NCBI GenBank assembly: GCA_964603155.1
Contig: CAZRTZ010000060.1
Location: 1 to 16,040 of the forward strand
Source: VAUL01 sp964603155
GTDB lineage: Bacteria > Desulfobacterota > Desulfuromonadia > Desulfuromonadales > BM103
Length of the DNA stretch: 16,040 nucleotides
Direction: 5' to 3'
Under the pieces are notes generated by a model that did not search any database, was not told the origin of the DNA, and saw nothing but the letters and a program-made list of their open reading frames with translations. The position numbers and the translations under genes are program-made. Positions 1-6,052 of the stretch are shown here, in pieces (the stretch's first letter is position 1; every line of letters begins with the position of its first letter).

Positions 1-62
1 ATCTTAAGGCGCAGAGTGTCCTTGAGGAAGGAGCGGTGGTTTTCAAGGTCGGCTTGCGTCAT
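1..62 (-). CDS. 5' end of an unidentified gene downstream of terC (partial)
   Basis: Only the first 20 codons are visible before the window ends. They read MTQADLENHRSFLKDTLRLK on the minus strand. The start codon overlaps the terC stop as ATGA, so the gene is almost certainly the next member of the htpX-terC transcript and translationally coupled to it. The SD is poor (a weak AGAGAG stretch), which also fits coupling. The peptide is hydrophilic and helix-prone with no signal peptide. I do not recognise the family. Confidence 0.6.
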   Translation of the reverse strand, partial: MTQADLENHRSFLKDTLRLK

Positions 63-1084
63 CGGTTGAGCTCTCTGTTTTTCACCCCCGATTCATGGTC
101 TTGGGCTTCGCGTTTATCCCCCGGGACCCACCCCTGCAGAGCTTCCTGAGCCGCAGTCTCCTTCGGCAGTCCCCGCGTCTTATAGACCGAGTAGAGCATC
201 GAGCCGCCGATCAGGGCTGCGGTGATCAGCAGCGCCACGTCGGTCGGCACCACCTTGGCCGCGAACCAGGTGTTGAGCAGCATTTTGCCGCCGACCACCA
301 TCAGCACCAGCGACAGGCCGTACTTGAGATAGTGGAAACGGTGGATGATGCCGACCAGGGCGAAGTACAGGGCGCGCAGGCCGAGGATGGCGAAGACGTT
401 GGAGGTATAGACGATGAACGGGTCGGTGGTGATGGCGAAGATCGCCGGGATCGAGTCGACGGCGAAAACCAGGTCGGTCACCTCCACCAGGATCAGCACC
501 AGCATCAGCGGCGTCATGTAGAGCAGACCGTCGCGCCGGATGAAGAAGCGGTTGCCGACGAAATCCTCGGTGACGCGGAAACGCCGGCGCAGGAACAGGA
601 CCACCCGGTTGTTCTGCAGGTCGGGTTTGGCGTTGATGGTGATCAGCATCTTGATCCCGGTGAAGATCAGGAAGGCGCCGAACAGGTAAAGGACCCAGTG
701 GAACGCCTGGATCACGGCGGCGCCGATCAGGATCATGGTGGCGCGCATGACCAGGGCGCCGAGGATCCCCCAGAAGAGCACGCGATGCTGGTACTCCTGG
801 GGTACGGCGAAGAAGCTGAAGATCAGGACGAAGACGAAGATGTTGTCGACGCTCAGGGTCTTCTCGATCAGGTAGCCGGTGAAGAACTGGACGCCGGCGT
901 CGGCGCCCATGAAGTGATAGACCCCGGCGCCGAAGAGCAGGGCCATCACGAAGTAGCCGAGGCTCAGCAGCAGCGCCTCGCGAATCCCCACCGCGTGATC
1001 CTTGCGGTGGAGAATCCCGAGGTCGAGGGCCAGCAGCACCAGGACAAAGAGGTTGAAGCCAACCCACATCCAGAGAGTACCCAT
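59..1084 (-). CDS. TerC/Alx family integral membrane protein, probable manganese exporter
   Basis: A 341-residue polytopic membrane protein of the TerC family (Alx/YkoY group). Hydrophobic segments run from about residue 7 to 300. Family acidic signatures lie in membrane segments: D21, E74 and D80 in the first half (EKTLSVDNIFVF), and E201, D204 and D210 in the second (EVTDLVFAVDSIP). The last 35 residues are a charged cytoplasmic-type tail. The start is ATG with an AGGAGAT SD. It follows htpX by 32 bases on the same strand with no terminator, so it is read from the riboswitch-controlled promoter at 2161-2190. E. coli Alx and other TerC proteins are known yybP-ykoY riboswitch targets linked to Mn2+ efflux, so the upstream riboswitch supports Mn export rather than tellurite resistance. 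The exact substrate is inferred. Confidence 0.93.
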   Translation of the reverse strand: MGTLWMWVGFNLFVLVLLALDLGILHRKDHAVGIREALLLSLGYFVMALLFGAGVYHFMGADAGVQFFTGYLIEKTLSVDNIFVFVLIFSFFAVPQEYQHRVLFWGILGALVMRATMILIGAAVIQAFHWVLYLFGAFLIFTGIKMLITINAKPDLQNNRVVLFLRRRFRVTEDFVGNRFFIRRDGLLYMTPLMLVLILVEVTDLVFAVDSIPAIFAITTDPFIVYTSNVFAILGLRALYFALVGIIHRFHYLKYGLSLVLMVVGGKMLLNTWFAAKVVPTDVALLITAALIGGSMLYSVYKTRGLPKETAAQEALQGWVPGDKREAQDHESGVKNRELNR

Positions 1085-1116
1085 TTAAAATGATCTCCTT
1101 TATCAGATTCCGTCGG

Positions 1117-1977
1117 TCAGAAGCCGCCGCGCGCCATTGCTTCGAGCCGGGCGATCCGTTCCTCCATCGGCGGATGGGTGGAGAAGAGTTTGAGCAGGCT
1201 CCCCCCGCTCAAGGGGTTGACGATGAACAGGTGCGCCGAGGCCGGCCGGGCCTCCTGCATCGGCAGCATATGCGAGGCCGAATGCAGCTTGCGCAGCGCA
1301 TTGGCCAGGGCCAGCGGGCGGCCGCAGATGCGCGCCCCGGTTTCGTCGGCCAGGTACTCGCGCGAGCGGGAAACCGCCATCTGGATGAGCATGGCCGCCA
1401 GCGGGGCGATGATCGCCATCGCCAGCGAACCGATCAGGCCGCCGGTGCCTTCCTCGTCGTCGCTGCGGCTGGTGCCGAGGATCGCCCCCCACTGCAGCAT
1501 GCTGCCGAGCATGGAGATCGCCCCGGCGAAGGTGGCGGCAATGGTGCCAACCAGGATGTCGCGGTTCTGCACGTGGGCCAGTTCGTGGGCCATCACCCCC
1601 TCGAGTTCGTCGGTGGTGAGGATACGCAGGATCCCTTCGGTGGCGGCGACCGCGGCGTGCTGCGGGTTGCGGCCGGTTGCGAAGGCGTTGGGGCTCTCCG
1701 ACGGGATGATGTAGACCCGCGGCATCGGCAGGCCGGCCTGGATGGCCAGGCGTCGCACCATGCCGTAGAAGGCCGGGTGGTCGTGCTCGCCGACCTCCTG
1801 CGCCCCGTACATCTTCAGGACGATCTTGTCCGAGAACCAGTAGGAGAAGAAGTTCATGGCCAGGGCCAGGGCAAAGGCGAAGAACATGCCGGCCTGGCCG
1901 CCGATGGCGCTCCCCAGCAGCACCATCAGTACGGTGAGGAGGGAGAGCAGCAGGGTGGTTTTGAGTCTGTTGATCAT
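1117..1977 (-). CDS. htpX: HtpX, membrane-bound M48 zinc metalloprotease
   Basis: A 286-residue protein, the usual HtpX length. Two N-terminal membrane segments lie at about residues 8-25 and 28-46. The catalytic HELAH motif is at 131-135 (H131 and H135 zinc ligands, E132 catalytic), the third ligand is E207 in SREYLAD, and further hydrophobic segments occupy about 142-170 and 180-202. The C-terminal FSTHPPMEERIARL motif is typical of the family. HtpX degrades misfolded inner-membrane proteins and usually belongs to the heat-shock or envelope-stress response. The start is ATG with an excellent GGAGGT SD at 1982-1987. That SD lies inside a hairpin of the leader, downstream of a manganese riboswitch, so translation is probably metal controlled. 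It is the first gene of the operon, ahead of terC. Confidence 0.96.
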   Translation of the reverse strand: MINRLKTTLLLSLLTVLMVLLGSAIGGQAGMFFAFALALAMNFFSYWFSDKIVLKMYGAQEVGEHDHPAFYGMVRRLAIQAGLPMPRVYIIPSESPNAFATGRNPQHAAVAATEGILRILTTDELEGVMAHELAHVQNRDILVGTIAATFAGAISMLGSMLQWGAILGTSRSDDEEGTGGLIGSLAMAIIAPLAAMLIQMAVSRSREYLADETGARICGRPLALANALRKLHSASHMLPMQEARPASAHLFIVNPLSGGSLLKLFSTHPPMEERIARLEAMARGGF

Positions 1978-1981
1978 GGTG

Positions 1982-2014
1982 ACCTCCGACGATCTGTTTT
2001 TTATCGTCGGGGGT
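1982..2014 (-). promoter_or_regulatory. SD-sequestering hairpin of htpX (OFF conformation)
   Basis: On the minus strand, positions 2014-2003 (ACCCCCGACGAT) can pair with 1993-1982 (ATCGTCGGAGGT): 11 pairs, one C-A mismatch and a 9-base loop (AAAAAACAG). The 3' arm contains the whole GGAGGT SD of htpX, so this fold would block ribosome access. Its 5' arm is also the 3' arm of the hairpin at 2005-2040, so the two folds exclude each other. The pairing is seen directly; its role is inferred. Confidence 0.7.
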
Positions 2015-2040
2015 AATGGAAAAGACCTTTACCCCCGACG
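2005..2040 (-). promoter_or_regulatory. Anti-sequestering hairpin of the htpX leader (ON conformation)
   Basis: A perfect 12-bp inverted repeat on the minus strand: CGTCGGGGGTAA (2040-2029) and TTACCCCCGACG (2016-2005), with a 12-base loop. When formed it captures the strand that would otherwise mask the SD. The sequence after it is A-rich (ATAAAAAACAG), so it is not a Rho-independent terminator for this strand. The loop and the last three bases of the 5' arm (TAAAGGTCTT, 2031-2022) are a perfect 10-base complement of the 3' strand of riboswitch helix P1 (AAGACCTTTA, 2063-2054). This couples aptamer folding to this hairpin. Confidence 0.7.
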
Positions 2041-2053
2041 TGTTTGCCTGGAA

Positions 2054-2153
2054 TAAAGGTCTTGTTGACAGCTTCTGCCCCGGTTCCGGGCCTTGCGACC
2101 GTAGTGACGAAACCGGGTCGGCCATGTCTCCGGCCGATAACTACTCCCCTTTA
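2054..2153 (-). promoter_or_regulatory. yybP-ykoY manganese riboswitch aptamer
   Basis: The minus strand carries the family hallmarks: TAAAGGGGAGTAG at 2153-2141 opens the aptamer, and TGTCAACAAGACCTTTA closes it at 2070-2054. Helix P1 is TAAAGG/CCTTTA (2153-2148 with 2059-2054). Between them are a stem TCGGCC/GGCCGA (2137-2132 with 2123-2118), a stem CCCGGTT/AACCGGG (2117-2111 with 2085-2079), and the conserved CGTCA loop element at about 2109-2105. This class binds Mn2+ and usually turns on Mn exporters (MntP, TerC/Alx, P-type ATPases), matching terC in this operon. The predicted transcription start is within a few bases of P1, so the transcript begins with the aptamer. Identified by eye from conserved motifs. 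Confidence 0.92.
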
Positions 2154-2160
2154 CACGATC

Positions 2161-2190
2161 AATATAGGAGATCCCTCTGGCCGGTGTCAA
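2161..2190 (-). promoter_or_regulatory. sigma70 promoter of the riboswitch-htpX-terC operon
   Basis: On the minus strand, a perfect TTGACA -35 (2190-2185) is followed after 18 bases by TATATT (2166-2161), which matches the -10 consensus at five of six positions. The predicted start is near 2154, directly before the aptamer. A constitutively strong promoter with post-initiation control by the riboswitch is a reasonable reading. Confidence 0.75.
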
Positions 2191-2255
2191 GAGCTGTCTG
2201 GGTGGTGTGGAACGGGGACCGTTTCACGCCGGGAGCAGGACATTTGAGCAGGCTT

Positions 2256-2264
2256 TGCTACACT
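2256..2264 (+). promoter_or_regulatory. Extended -10 promoter for the DUF2878 operon
   Basis: TGCTACACT is a TGn extended -10 with hexamer TACACT at 2259-2264. No convincing -35 is seen at the proper spacing. It lies about 135 bases before the DUF2878 start and diverges from the riboswitch promoter. The 2191-2353 stretch otherwise holds no gene I can support. Nearly the same nonamer occurs before two other transcripts in this window (6450 and 7220). Confidence 0.45.
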
Positions 2265-2353
2265 TTAACAACAGCTTCAGCAAGAGGCCCGGTCATGAGT
2301 TCATCGCCCCGGATTTCGATCCGCGGCACGATGGAATTGCACGGGAGACCTTC

Positions 2354-2398
2354 ATGGCCGAGCTGCATGCCATCGATCAGGCGGGGATCAGGGTGTAA
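2354..2398 (+). CDS. Possible 14-codon leader peptide coupled to the DUF2878 gene
   Basis: ATG at 2354 is preceded by GGGAG at a six-base spacing. It opens a 14-codon frame (MAELHAIDQAGIRV) whose TAA lies one base before the ATG of the DUF2878 gene. The frame stays open upstream to a GTG at 2207, so a longer 63-residue product is formally possible, but that version would begin upstream of the predicted promoter. DUF2878 has a weak SD of its own, so translation of this frame could help deliver ribosomes. No family is recognised and chance is possible. Confidence 0.3.
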   Translation: MAELHAIDQAGIRV

Positions 2399-2399
2399 C

Positions 2400-2909
2400 A
2401 TGCTCAAAATGCTTGTGAATGCCGCATTGTTCCAGGTGGCGTGGTTCGCTGCGGTGCTCGGAGCCGCCGGGGGCAGAACGTGGCTCGGCCCGCTCGTCCT
2501 GCTGCCGGTGCTCGCGGTCAACCTGGCGATGACCCCGGAGCGCCGGGGCGAGGTGAAGCTGTGGGTCGCTGCCGGCATGATCGGCCTGCTGTTTGACACG
2601 GCACTGGTCTCCGCCGGGTTGTTCGCTCCCAAGCGCCACCTCTTTCCCTATCCGCTCAGCCCGCCGTGGATGGTCGGCCTGTGGATCGGTTTCGCCGCGA
2701 CCCTCAACCAGTCTCTCGGCTGGTTGCACGGCCGTCTCCTGCTGGCCGCCCTGCTCGGTGCGGTCGGCGGCCCGCTCACCTATCTCGGCGGGGCCAGGCT
2801 GGGCGCCGCCGATGCCCTCCCGCAGATGGCGGGGCTGGTGATTCTTGCCGTCGGCTGGGGTCTCGTAACCCCGTTGCTGCTCACCCTGGCGAAGAGGCTA
2901 AGGAGTTGA
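2400..2909 (+). CDS. DUF2878 family integral membrane protein
   Basis: A 169-residue, very hydrophobic protein with about five membrane segments: residues about 5-23, 27-44, 54-74, 88-105 and 109-125, plus a last one near 140-163. DUF2878 features include the N-terminal NAALFQVAWF, LPVLAVNL, a PPWMVGLWIGFAATLNQSLGWL stretch and GGPLTYLGGARLGA. The biochemical function is unknown. I start at ATG 2400 because the first hydrophobic segment begins there; the open frame further upstream encodes arginine- and proline-rich sequence with no family resemblance. The next gene starts two bases after the stop, so 2400-3552 is probably one operon. In other Proteobacteria DUF2878 genes often sit with cyclopropane-fatty-acid synthase, DUF1365 or photolyase genes; none are in this window. 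Confidence 0.85.
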   Translation: MLKMLVNAALFQVAWFAAVLGAAGGRTWLGPLVLLPVLAVNLAMTPERRGEVKLWVAAGMIGLLFDTALVSAGLFAPKRHLFPYPLSPPWMVGLWIGFAATLNQSLGWLHGRLLLAALLGAVGGPLTYLGGARLGAADALPQMAGLVILAVGWGLVTPLLLTLAKRLRS

Positions 2910-2911
2910 TC

Positions 2912-3097
2912 ATGCTGCACGAGTTGAGGGTCTTCCCGGCCATTCGGCCGGTTTTCCTGCTCCTCGACTATCTCCGGCAAGGCCGTTTGATGCAGGGCTT
3001 CTACCTGCGGGAGTTGGGCGACCTGGCGCGACGCGAGGGGGAGTCCATCAAGCCGCGATTGCTGGCCGCCGAACTGATCGGCAGGTACCTGCAATGA
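2912..3097 (+). CDS. Small conserved-looking protein of unknown function (61 aa)
   Basis: Opens with ATG two bases after the DUF2878 stop, behind a strong AAGGAG SD, and ends by an ATGA overlap with the next gene. Good SD plus two-sided coupling make it a convincing small gene although no family is recognised. The sequence (MLHELRVFPAIRPVFLLLDYLRQGR...) has a short moderately hydrophobic patch at about residues 12-19 followed by a basic amphipathic helix-like C-terminal half (YLRELGDLARREGESIKPRLLAAELIGRYLQ). No signal peptide, cysteines or metal motifs are visible. It may act with the DUF2878 membrane protein, but only position supports that. Confidence 0.65.
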   Translation: MLHELRVFPAIRPVFLLLDYLRQGRLMQGFYLRELGDLARREGESIKPRLLAAELIGRYLQ

Positions 3098-3552
3098 AAG
3101 GATATCTTTTTCCAGTGCTGTTGCTGGTGCTGGTCTTCGGTGCAGGCGAGCTTTGCGCGCAGCCCTACCAGTGCCCGCCCACCCCGCCTGATGCCGACGG
3201 GCCGTTCTATCGTCCGGGAGCGCCGGTACGCAACCGCATCGGCAGCGGCTACGGGCTGACCGGCGAGGTCAGGTCGGCCGTGGACTGCCGCCTGATCGGA
3301 AACGCGAAGCTCGAAATCTGGTTGGCCGGGCCTGATGGCATCTACGGTGACGCCTGGCGCGCCACCGTCTTTTCCAACCCCAACGGCCGCTACTGGTTTT
3401 CCAGTCACTTCCCCGGGCAGTACGGCAGCCGCCCGCCGCACATTCACCTGATTGCCAATGCCCCCGGCTATCAGGAACTGATCACCCAGCATTACCTGAC
3501 GCCGGGCACGACCGGGGCGGTCTTCGACCTGGTGCTGATCCCGAAGCGATGA
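3094..3552 (+). CDS. Secreted intradiol ring-cleavage dioxygenase-like protein
   Basis: A 152-residue protein with an N-terminal signal peptide (hydrophobic core about 4-17, likely cleavage after LCA near residue 22). The rest is a compact intradiol-dioxygenase beta-fold, related to protocatechuate 3,4-dioxygenase but lacking the N-terminal dimerisation region of catechol dioxygenases. All four non-haem iron ligands appear conserved: Y84 (DGIY), Y110 (FPGQY), H116 and H118 (RPPHIHL). The family motif PFYRPGAPVR is at about 37-46. The family cleaves catechol-type rings between the hydroxyls using Fe(III) and O2; small exported members exist whose substrates are mostly unknown. It starts by ATGA overlap with the 61-residue gene. 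An O2-dependent exported enzyme would be notable if the host is an anaerobe. Confidence 0.85.
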   Translation: MKGYLFPVLLLVLVFGAGELCAQPYQCPPTPPDADGPFYRPGAPVRNRIGSGYGLTGEVRSAVDCRLIGNAKLEIWLAGPDGIYGDAWRATVFSNPNGRYWFSSHFPGQYGSRPPHIHLIANAPGYQELITQHYLTPGTTGAVFDLVLIPKR

Positions 3553-3701
3553 TGTTTTCGAGAGGGATCTGAACGTGAACTGGTTGTCGCTATGATCCCG
3601 AATGACCCGGCAGGTTGGTTCGGTGAGTTGCTTGCCGGATGGCGGCTGCACCGCTGATGTTCTTCCCGGTTCTCCCGGCCATCTTCGCCAAAAGTTCGCT
3701 G

Positions 3702-3729
3702 TTGTCGTGCCGCGTGATGCTGTTATGAT
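3702..3729 (+). promoter_or_regulatory. Promoter of the PilZ gene
   Basis: TTGTCG (3702-3707) and TATGAT (3724-3729) are separated by 16 bases; the -10 matches five of six consensus positions. The predicted start lies about 40 bases before the PilZ ATG. The remainder of 3553-3774 shows no gene and no clear terminator for the upstream operon. Confidence 0.55.
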
Positions 3730-3774
3730 GGAGTTGTTTCGTGGAGGGCAGGGGAGAGGATTCAGGCGCTCGAT

Positions 3775-4140
3775 ATGAATGAGGAAAACTATTCTGCGGA
3801 GCAGAAGGACCAGCGCCGCGCCCTGCGGGTGCCGCTGATTGTCGAGAAACTGCCGTGTGGTGACGGCCGCAAAACATTTTTCGGTTACGCGCGCAATTTG
3901 AGTCGCGGCGGTGTATTCATCCCCACGGTCAACCCGCGCCAGCCGGGAGAACAGTTCAACCTGCAGATCACGTTGCCGCCGGCTGCTGGGTTCACCCTGG
4001 AGTGTCGCTGCGAGGTGGTTTGGCGCCGTTGCTACGAGCGTGACGGGAAATATGAGCCGGGGATGGGACTGCGCTTCCTCGATCTTTCGCAGCAAGCGGG
4101 GGAGCAGTTGGAGCGGTGGCTGCTCACTTTCAACCCCTAG
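3775..4140 (+). CDS. Single-domain PilZ protein, probable c-di-GMP receptor
   Basis: A 121-residue cytoplasmic protein that is essentially one PilZ domain. The two c-di-GMP contact motifs are present: RxxxR at residues 14-18 (RRALR) and NLSRGG at 41-46, matching the (D/N)xSxxG element. A beta-rich core follows, ending in GMGLRFLDLSQQAGEQLERWL, the usual PilZ C-terminal helix. No output domain is attached, so it would act by binding a partner. It has its own promoter and stands alone between convergent neighbours, so genomic context gives no partner. The SD is weak (GGGAGAGG, about 17 bases upstream); the ATG was chosen because the PilZ arginine motif follows at the usual distance. Confidence 0.9.
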   Translation: MNEENYSAEQKDQRRALRVPLIVEKLPCGDGRKTFFGYARNLSRGGVFIPTVNPRQPGEQFNLQITLPPAAGFTLECRCEVVWRRCYERDGKYEPGMGLRFLDLSQQAGEQLERWLLTFNP

Positions 4141-4173
4141 CGGGATTGTCTGACGGCTTTATCGGGACTGTTT

Positions 4174-4211
4174 AAAAAGCGACGGCCGCCTGGTGTACAG
4201 GCGGCCGTCGT
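4174..4211 (-). terminator. Rho-independent terminator of the PD40 protein gene
   Basis: A 13-bp perfect GC-rich stem (4180-4192 with 4198-4210) encloses a five-base loop. On the minus strand it is followed by a T5 run (4178-4174). It lies 24 bases beyond the stop of the minus-strand PD40 gene. On the plus strand, after the PilZ gene, the following sequence (TCATCTTTG) is a poor tract, so termination there would be weaker. Confidence 0.85.
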
Positions 4212-4234
4212 CATCTTTGCTCGAAAGCCTGCGA

Positions 4235-5800
4235 CTATTTCTTTTTGTCCCGCATGTCGTGCGGGACCACGACCGTGGCGCTCTGTTCGCTGCGGTTGCC
4301 GGCAGTGTCGGTGGCAACCGCCGTAACGGTGTAGACACGACCGTCCATGTCGTTGCCGTCGCGCCAGGCTTCCAGCCAGATGGTGCTGCCGAATCCCGGC
4401 ACAACCTGCCCGATCATGCTGCCATACTCATCGCTTAGCGTAATCTCCACGCCGGCCAGTTCGGTTTCGTCCGTCGCCAGGCCGTTCACCTGGATCGGCA
4501 CGAGCTTCTTGTTCGGCGGCCACAACAGCCGGCTGCTCAATTCCAGATTGACAACCGGTGGCGTGGTGTCGGCGATTGCCTCAGCGAGGAAAACATCGCT
4601 GGCGTCATTGCCGTCGCCGGCAATCAGGTCGGCGGCTGTCGAGGCGAAGACCACTTCGGCTCCGTGTGCGCTCAGTGTCGGCGCACCGACCGTGCCGCTG
4701 CCGGTGGTGCCCTGCGGAGTCAGGCTCACCAGTTCGCTGCGGCCGCTGGCGAGATCCTGCCTGAAAACCCCGGTCGTGTCGGCGGGAGTGCCGGTTAGCG
4801 GGGCCATGAAAGCCAGGAAGCGCCCGTCGGCACTCAGTGCCGGTGCATTGCCGTTAGCGACAAACTGAGGCGCATCACCGTTCGTCACCAGGTAAATCCG
4901 GCGCATGCCGTCCGTGCCGAGGGCGGAGAAGGCTAGCCTGGTGCCGTCACCGCTTATGGCCGGCTCGCCACAGGCCGCCCCGTTCGGTGCCGTATGGCGC
5001 TGCACCGTACCGGTTTGGCGGTCCCGGACGAAGATGTCGGGTGCGCCGTTGATATCGCCGGCCACCAGGTTGTCAGCCGCCGAGGCGAAGGCAACCAGGC
5101 GACCGTCGGCGCTTACGGCAGCCGTGCTGCTGGCGCCGTTCCCCTTGAGGCCGCTGGCGTTGACGCTAACCAGTTCCAGAGTCCCGGCGTTGCGATCGAA
5201 CAGGTAGATGTCGGCGACCGCGTCGCGATCTTCGCCCAGCAGGTTGCTGGCCATCGAGGTGAAGGCCAGGGCGCTGCCGTCAGCGCTCAGGGCCGGATCT
5301 CTGCTACCGCCGTTGGCTTTGCCGGTCAGCCCCAGGGTGACGATGAACATCCCCGCATTCTGCCGGTCGTAAAGGTAGATGTCGAACTGCATGCGGTGGG
5401 CGAGATGGTAGCCGCTGAAGCACTCGAAGGCGGCCAGGGCGCCGCTGCCGTCGAGAGTTGGTTTCTGGCAGACGGTCTTGAGGAACCAGTAGCCGGCCGA
5501 GTTGAGCGAGCGGCTGGCATTTTCGAGGGTCCCGTTCTCCCGGTCGAGAATGAATACGTCGGGATCGGTCTTCCAGTACCATGAGCCGGGATCGTTGTCG
5601 ACCAGATTGCTAGCGTCGGAGGTGAAGGCGACGTAGCGGCCGTCGGCACTGACGGCCGGGTCGACGCTCGGCCCGTTGGCCGGCGTGCCGGCGAGCGAGC
5701 GGCTCACCAGTTCCAGTCCGGCGGCGGGAGCCGCGACCGGCAGCAACGTGACCCACATGACTGCAACGGACAACGCAATTTTGAGGAAATTCGCGGTCAT
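4235..5800 (-). CDS. Exported PD40/TolB-type beta-propeller protein with C-terminal Ig-like domain
   Basis: 521 residues from the ATG with SD GAGAGG (an ATG 15 codons upstream lacks an SD and would spoil the signal peptide). The signal peptide spans about 1-27, with cleavage near APAAG. Seven PD40-like blade motifs of the LSADGRxxAF type occur at about residues 50, 115, 170, 229, 281, 321 and 376. Many are followed by acidic loops ending in DIF/DVF and a D-x-x-x-G-T strand, suggesting a seven-bladed propeller with possible cation sites. Residues about 411-513 form an Ig-like domain opening with DTTPPVVNLELSSRLLWPPNKKL, a motif common in bacterial surface proteins. The tail is basic (RDKKK). 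Monocistronic, with its own promoter and terminator. Role unknown; perhaps a periplasmic or surface binding protein. Confidence 0.8.
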   Translation of the reverse strand: MTANFLKIALSVAVMWVTLLPVAAPAAGLELVSRSLAGTPANGPSVDPAVSADGRYVAFTSDASNLVDNDPGSWYWKTDPDVFILDRENGTLENASRSLNSAGYWFLKTVCQKPTLDGSGALAAFECFSGYHLAHRMQFDIYLYDRQNAGMFIVTLGLTGKANGGSRDPALSADGSALAFTSMASNLLGEDRDAVADIYLFDRNAGTLELVSVNASGLKGNGASSTAAVSADGRLVAFASAADNLVAGDINGAPDIFVRDRQTGTVQRHTAPNGAACGEPAISGDGTRLAFSALGTDGMRRIYLVTNGDAPQFVANGNAPALSADGRFLAFMAPLTGTPADTTGVFRQDLASGRSELVSLTPQGTTGSGTVGAPTLSAHGAEVVFASTAADLIAGDGNDASDVFLAEAIADTTPPVVNLELSSRLLWPPNKKLVPIQVNGLATDETELAGVEITLSDEYGSMIGQVVPGFGSTIWLEAWRDGNDMDGRVYTVTAVATDTAGNRSEQSATVVVPHDMRDKKK

Positions 5801-5835
5801 CGTCACCTCTCCGGGCAATGATGAGATTTCCGGTG

Positions 5836-5864
5836 ATAATAACAACCTGGTCTAGCGCGGTAAA
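5836..5864 (-). promoter_or_regulatory. Promoter of the PD40 protein gene
   Basis: On the minus strand TTTACC (5864-5859) and TATTAT (5841-5836) are 17 bases apart; the boxes match consensus at four and five of six positions. The predicted start is about 28 bases before the ATG at 5800. It diverges from the promoter at 5932-5959 across an AT-rich spacer. Confidence 0.55.
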
Positions 5865-5931
5865 GCACTTATTTTTGCGTGGTATTTTTATCCAGTGGCC
5901 TGGAAAAAACGTTCTGCCCGGACGCTTTTGA

Positions 5932-5959
5932 TTGACAGCCGCCACCTGTGTGGTTTATT
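5932..5959 (+). promoter_or_regulatory. Promoter of the 115-residue orphan gene
   Basis: A perfect TTGACA -35 (5932-5937), a 16-base spacer and a TG-extended TTTATT -10 (5954-5959). The transcript would have a leader of about 85 bases, unusually AT-rich for this window (5954-6015), before the start at 6053. Confidence 0.6.
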
Positions 5960-6052
5960 TAGTTAACACATTGATTTTAAAAGATAATTTTAGATATTTG
6001 TTAGATTTTTTGTTGTCCTCCATCGGGCTACGGTGAAGGTAGGGGAAGACAG

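Noticed and set aside
2005..2040. Rho-independent terminator in the htpX leader
   Set aside because: The 12-bp hairpin is strong, but on the minus strand it is followed by an A-rich, not T-rich, stretch; a translational role fits better.
2041..2153. c-di-GMP-I (GEMM) riboswitch
   Set aside because: A GGCAAAC element is present on the minus strand, but the GACGCAAAGC core is absent; the flanking motifs match yybP-ykoY instead.
2016..2399. N-terminal extension of the DUF2878 frame back to 2016
   Set aside because: It would run through the divergent riboswitch and promoter and encodes sequence unlike the family; ATG 2400 fits the first membrane segment.
3553..3774. Additional small gene or terminator between the dioxygenase and PilZ genes
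   Set aside because: Only short inverted matches (GGGATC/GATCCC; CCGGCA/TGCCGG) without a T-tract, and no frame with SD support.
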